The position numbers and the translations under genes were made by a program. From CAUTUX01 sp963542015 (lineage in GTDB: Bacteria; Bacillota; Clostridia; Christensenellales; CAG-917), in NCBI GenBank assembly GCA_963542015.1, contig CAUTUX010000018.1:1-19409 (forward strand): DNA of 19,409 bases, read 5' to 3'. This document shows positions 16,322-19,409 of this stretch, piece after piece. The stretch's first letter is position 1. Each line of letters begins with the position of its first letter. The notes beneath the pieces were generated by a model. That model saw only the letters and a list, made by a program, of their open reading frames with translations. It was not told where the DNA came from and did not search any database.

Positions 16322-18112
16322 ATGTATGATCCACTAAAAGACAAGAAACCCTACGGGGCTTGCGTAAAAGGAGAGGACATATATTTAGAGTTTCCATTAG
16401 ATATAAAAGACATTGTTAAGAACATCTATTTAATATTAAGAAAAGACAACAGAGAAGAAAGAAAGCTTTTAAAGTTTAAAGAAGTAAGAGACGGAGAAGC
16501 AATCTATAGTATAAAGTTTCAAGTTCAAGAAAGTGGAATCTGGCATTATAGATTTGAAGGCGAACTTTTAATAGGCGGAATAGCATACTATGGAAGAGAC
16601 TATGATGGAAGAGCTATTCGGAAAGATTGGATGCCAGAATGGCAACTTACAGTATGTGATAAAGCATATAAGACACCAGAGTGGGCAAAGTCAGGAGTAT
16701 GCTATCAAATATTTGCGGACAGATTTAATAAAGGCGAAGAACGCAAATTTACGAAACAAGGAACATTACACAAAAGATTAGATGAGCAAATAGAAATAGC
16801 AGAAGAAGGTAAGGACTATAGAGCAAACGATTACTACGGTGGAAACATAAAGGGAATAATTGATAAACTTGAATATTTAAAAGAACTAAATGTTTCTTGC
16901 ATATATCTAACACCAATATTTGAGGCACACTCAAATCATAGATACGATACAGCCGATTACTTAAAAATTGATAGCCTTTTTGGGACAGAGGAGCAACTTC
17001 AAGAACTCATAGACGAAGCACACAAGAGAAACATTAAAATAATGCTAGATGGAGTGTTTAATCACACAGGGTCAGATAGTATATACTTCAATAAAAACAA
17101 CAGATATCCAGAGAAAGGAGCGTATCAATCAAAAGAATCAAAATATTATGATTGGTATTATTTTTATGAATATCCTAACGAATATCATTCGTGGTGGGGA
17201 TGTAGAGTTGTCCCAACTGTTAACAAAGAAGCAAAAGGATACAAAGACTTAATATTGGGCAAAAATGGAGTAATAGAGAAGTGGACATCAAAAGGAATAG
17301 ATGCTTGGAGACTAGATGTGGTGGACGAGCTCCCAATATCCTTTACAACAGAATTGTGTAAAAAAATACATAGCTGTAGAGATGATGAGTTGATTATAGG
17401 AGAGGTTTGGGAAGACGCCACAACAAAAGTGAGTTATGACCAGTGGAGACCATATTTTATGGGGGATCAGCTGGATAGTGTAATGAACTACCCATTTAAA
17501 GAGGCAATTATAGAGTTTTGCAAAACAAAGAATAAGGACATCTTCATAGAAAAAGTGACAACAATTTTTGAACACTATCCAAAGGAATCTTTAGACACAA
17601 TGTTGAATCTGCTTGGTTCTCACGACACAATAAGGGTTTTGACGGCATTATCTGATAGAATTCCTCCAGAAAGCAAATCGGCAAGACGAGTGGATCGGCT
17701 TAGCCCACATGAATATATTCAAGCAAGAGAAAGACTAAAACTTGCAATATTACTTCAATATACACTGCCAGGAATCCCAATGGTATATTATGGCGACGAA
17801 AGGGGGATGGAAGGATATGAGGATCCTTTAAATAGGTTACCAATAATATGGGATAATATAGATAGTGTGATTTTCAGAAGATATAAAAAAATGGGCGAAT
17901 TAAGACAAAAATACAAAGATGTTTTAAAGGGAGAAACAACATTTATACAACACGAAACATTGCTCATATACAAACGAAGTATAGAGGAAGAAGAGTTAAC
18001 AATAATAATTAATCCTACAGAAAGTGAACAATTATTCAAAGGAGTTGCAATTGGACCAAACGCTTATGAAGTTCTTTTTAAGAGACGGTCTAATCCGATA
18101 AAAAAACAATAG
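16322..18112 (+). CDS. GH13 alpha-amylase family enzyme, neopullulanase/cyclomaltodextrinase-like
   Basis: Hydrolase of alpha-1,4 (possibly also alpha-1,6) linkages in glycogen fragments or maltodextrins. The 596 residues have an N-terminal beta-sandwich of about 120 residues resembling CBM34. The GH13 barrel follows, with SGVCYQIFADRF, GVFNHTG, nucleophile D332 in AWRLDVVDEL, acid/base E361 in GEVWED and D435 in LLGSHDT. The late motif GIPMVYYGDERGMEG is also present. This layout fits the neopullulanase/maltogenic amylase group. There is no signal peptide, so it acts in the cytoplasm. It starts 3 bases after glgP with a weak ribosome binding site and is probably translated by coupling. It may supply the debranching or trimming step, as no glgX-type gene is seen. 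Confidence 0.88.
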   Translation: MYDPLKDKKPYGACVKGEDIYLEFPLDIKDIVKNIYLILRKDNREERKLLKFKEVRDGEAIYSIKFQVQESGIWHYRFEGELLIGGIAYYGRDYDGRAIRKDWMPEWQLTVCDKAYKTPEWAKSGVCYQIFADRFNKGEERKFTKQGTLHKRLDEQIEIAEEGKDYRANDYYGGNIKGIIDKLEYLKELNVSCIYLTPIFEAHSNHRYDTADYLKIDSLFGTEEQLQELIDEAHKRNIKIMLDGVFNHTGSDSIYFNKNNRYPEKGAYQSKESKYYDWYYFYEYPNEYHSWWGCRVVPTVNKEAKGYKDLILGKNGVIEKWTSKGIDAWRLDVVDELPISFTTELCKKIHSCRDDELIIGEVWEDATTKVSYDQWRPYFMGDQLDSVMNYPFKEAIIEFCKTKNKDIFIEKVTTIFEHYPKESLDTMLNLLGSHDTIRVLTALSDRIPPESKSARRVDRLSPHEYIQARERLKLAILLQYTLPGIPMVYYGDERGMEGYEDPLNRLPIIWDNIDSVIFRRYKKMGELRQKYKDVLKGETTFIQHETLLIYKRSIEEEELTIIINPTESEQLFKGVAIGPNAYEVLFKRRSNPIKKQ

Positions 18113-18120
18113 GAGATAAA

Positions 18121-19409
18121 ATGACCGAAGTAGAGGCAAAAGAAACTATTGCAAGAGGCGAGTCTACAGAAATTGAATTTAAAGAATGTAGAGAGGAGCT
18201 GTCTAGCAATATATTTGATACAGTTTGTGCTTTTAGCAATAGATTTGGAGGACACATTTTCCTTGGAGTTAATGACAAGAAACAAATAATGGGAGTAAAT
18301 CCCGAGAAGGTAGGGAAGATAGTGTTAGATTTCGTTACAGAAATTAACAATCCACAAAAAATGTATCCCCCACTATATCTAACGCCAGAAATCCTTACAA
18401 TAGACGGAAAAAAAGTAATTTACATAAGAGTTCCAGAGGGAAGCCAGGCACAAAAACATAAGGACAAATACTGGGATCGCTCATTTGAAGGAGATATTAA
18501 TATTTCAAACAATATGGAACAGATGAGCCAACTATTTAGACGAAAAAGCGAAGAATCATTTGTTAATAAAGTGTATACAAATATAGATGAAAGTTGGTTG
18601 GATCCTAGGACAATTGAAAAGGCACGAAAATTTGCAATTTCAAGAAAAACAGATCACATATGGGGAAATATGTCCAACAAGGAGTTGTTAAGAAGTGCGA
18701 ATTTAATGTTAAGGGACAAAAATAACAACAAAGAAGGGATCACACTGGCAGCAATACTATTGTTTGGGAAAGAGCAATCCATAATGACGGTTCTTCCACA
18801 ATATAGGACAGACGCAATATTGAGAGTAGAAAATTTGGATAGATATGATGATAGAAAGATTGTTACAGCAAATTTAATAGAAAGCTATTGTGAGCTTATG
18901 GAATTTGGAGAAAATCATCTAAACGATTTGTTTATATTGGAAGGTACACAAAGGGTGAGTGCAAGAAACAACATATTGCGAGAAATCGTAGTTAACACAT
19001 TAGCACACAGAGATTATTCTAGCGGATATGTTGCAAAATTAGTTATAGAAAGAGAACGAATAGTTGTTGAAAATGCTAATATTGCACGAGCAATGGGGAT
19101 GGTCGATATCAATGATTTTAAACCATATGCAAAAAATCCGGCAATAGCTGCGGTATTTAAGGAAATTGGATTTGCAGACTCTTTGGGTTCAGGGATTCGC
19201 AATCTGTATAAATATACACGAATGTATTCTGGAGCCGATCCAAAATTTGAAGAAGGAGATATTTTTAGAACAATCATTCCACTTAAAGAAGTAGCAACAG
19301 AAAAAGTTGGCGGGAATCCAGAAAGAGCACAAGAAGAATTTAAAAAGTCCCTCGAAAGTCCCTCGAAAGTCCCTCGAAAGTCCCTCGAAAGTCCCTCGAA
19401 AGTCCCTCG
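18121..19409 (+). CDS. AlbA_2 (Schlafen-type) putative ATP-binding transcriptional regulator, partial
   Basis: Incomplete: 429 codons with no stop before the window ends. The N-terminus carries the AlbA_2 pattern ESTEIEFKE (14-22), then FSNRFGGHIFLGVND, typical of COG2865-like proteins. The middle has ILREIVVNTLAHRDYSSG and IGFADSLGSGIRNLYKYTR, as in the C-terminal GHKL-type ATPase half (HATPase_c_4). No membrane segment or signal peptide is seen. Ribosome binding site AGGAG (18111-18115) overlaps the amylase stop, so it is probably part of the glycogen transcript. The 3' end enters an 11-bp tandem repeat that encodes an 11-residue period (KVPRKSLESPS). A nucleic-acid-binding or regulatory role is inferred from the family; its target is unknown. 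Confidence 0.85.
   Translation, partial: MTEVEAKETIARGESTEIEFKECREELSSNIFDTVCAFSNRFGGHIFLGVNDKKQIMGVNPEKVGKIVLDFVTEINNPQKMYPPLYLTPEILTIDGKKVIYIRVPEGSQAQKHKDKYWDRSFEGDINISNNMEQMSQLFRRKSEESFVNKVYTNIDESWLDPRTIEKARKFAISRKTDHIWGNMSNKELLRSANLMLRDKNNNKEGITLAAILLFGKEQSIMTVLPQYRTDAILRVENLDRYDDRKIVTANLIESYCELMEFGENHLNDLFILEGTQRVSARNNILREIVVNTLAHRDYSSGYVAKLVIERERIVVENANIARAMGMVDINDFKPYAKNPAIAAVFKEIGFADSLGSGIRNLYKYTRMYSGADPKFEEGDIFRTIIPLKEVATEKVGGNPERAQEEFKKSLESPSKVPRKSLESPSKVP
19344..19409. repeat. 11-bp tandem repeat, 6 exact units, inside the AlbA_2 gene
   Basis: Six perfect copies of AAAGTCCCTCG run to the last base of the window, so the array is longer than shown. Eleven is not a multiple of three, so successive units are read in all three frames and the peptide repeats every three units (11 residues). 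The unit has no stop codon in any of the three sense frames. Gaining or losing one or two units would change the downstream frame. Confidence 0.95.

Noticed and set aside
19344..19409. CRISPR array
   Set aside because: Units are 11 bp, head-to-tail and without spacers; this is a simple tandem repeat in a reading frame.

Overview
This is an AT-rich window from a bacterial chromosome around a replication origin. It most likely comes from an uncultured, gut-type low-GC Bacillota (Clostridia-like) organism. The reasons are the purine-rich sense strands, the AAA/TTA/ATA-heavy codon use, AGGAGG-type ribosome binding sites, DnaA boxes of the TTATCCACA type, and a GlgC plus GlgD pair, a split typical of Firmicutes. 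I cannot name a genus. Both ends stop inside short perfect tandem repeats (12-bp units on the left, 11-bp units on the right), which probably caused the assembly to break there.

Layout. (1) Positions 1-1784: a very T-rich stretch without an intact gene. It holds an apparent decayed minus-strand reading frame at the left end, six copies of a TTTTYGGTGCW motif, and two diverged copies of a longer repeat. (2) mtnN on the minus strand, divergent from rsmG and a parB/noc-type gene on the plus strand. (3) Positions 4140-4344: the likely oriC, with DnaA boxes, a 14-bp direct repeat and an A/T-only run of three 9-mers. (4) dnaN on the plus strand, converging on dnaA on the minus strand, with recF diverging from dnaA. 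dnaA therefore sits inverted between dnaN and recF. (5) A tightly packed plus-strand glycogen operon: glgB, glgC, glgD, glgA, glgP and a cytoplasmic GH13 amylase/neopullulanase. (6) An AlbA_2 (Schlafen-type) regulator-like gene 8 bp after the amylase, running off the window through an 11-bp repeat tail.

How it fits together. DnaA, the clamp (DnaN), RecF, a ParB-family protein and the 16S rRNA methylase RsmG are the usual neighbours of a Firmicutes oriC, but here their order and orientation are shuffled. The glycogen block is a complete cytoplasmic store-and-release unit. GlgC, probably with the non-catalytic partner GlgD, makes ADP-glucose. GlgA elongates, GlgB branches, GlgP releases glucose-1-phosphate, and the GH13 enzyme trims or debranches. 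I see no debranching enzyme of the GlgX type.

No tRNA, rRNA, CRISPR array, insertion sequence or convincing intrinsic terminator was found. The most notable points are the inverted dnaA with oriC placed at dnaN, the out-of-frame-length repeat in the AlbA_2 gene, and the degenerate repeat landscape of the first 1.8 kb.
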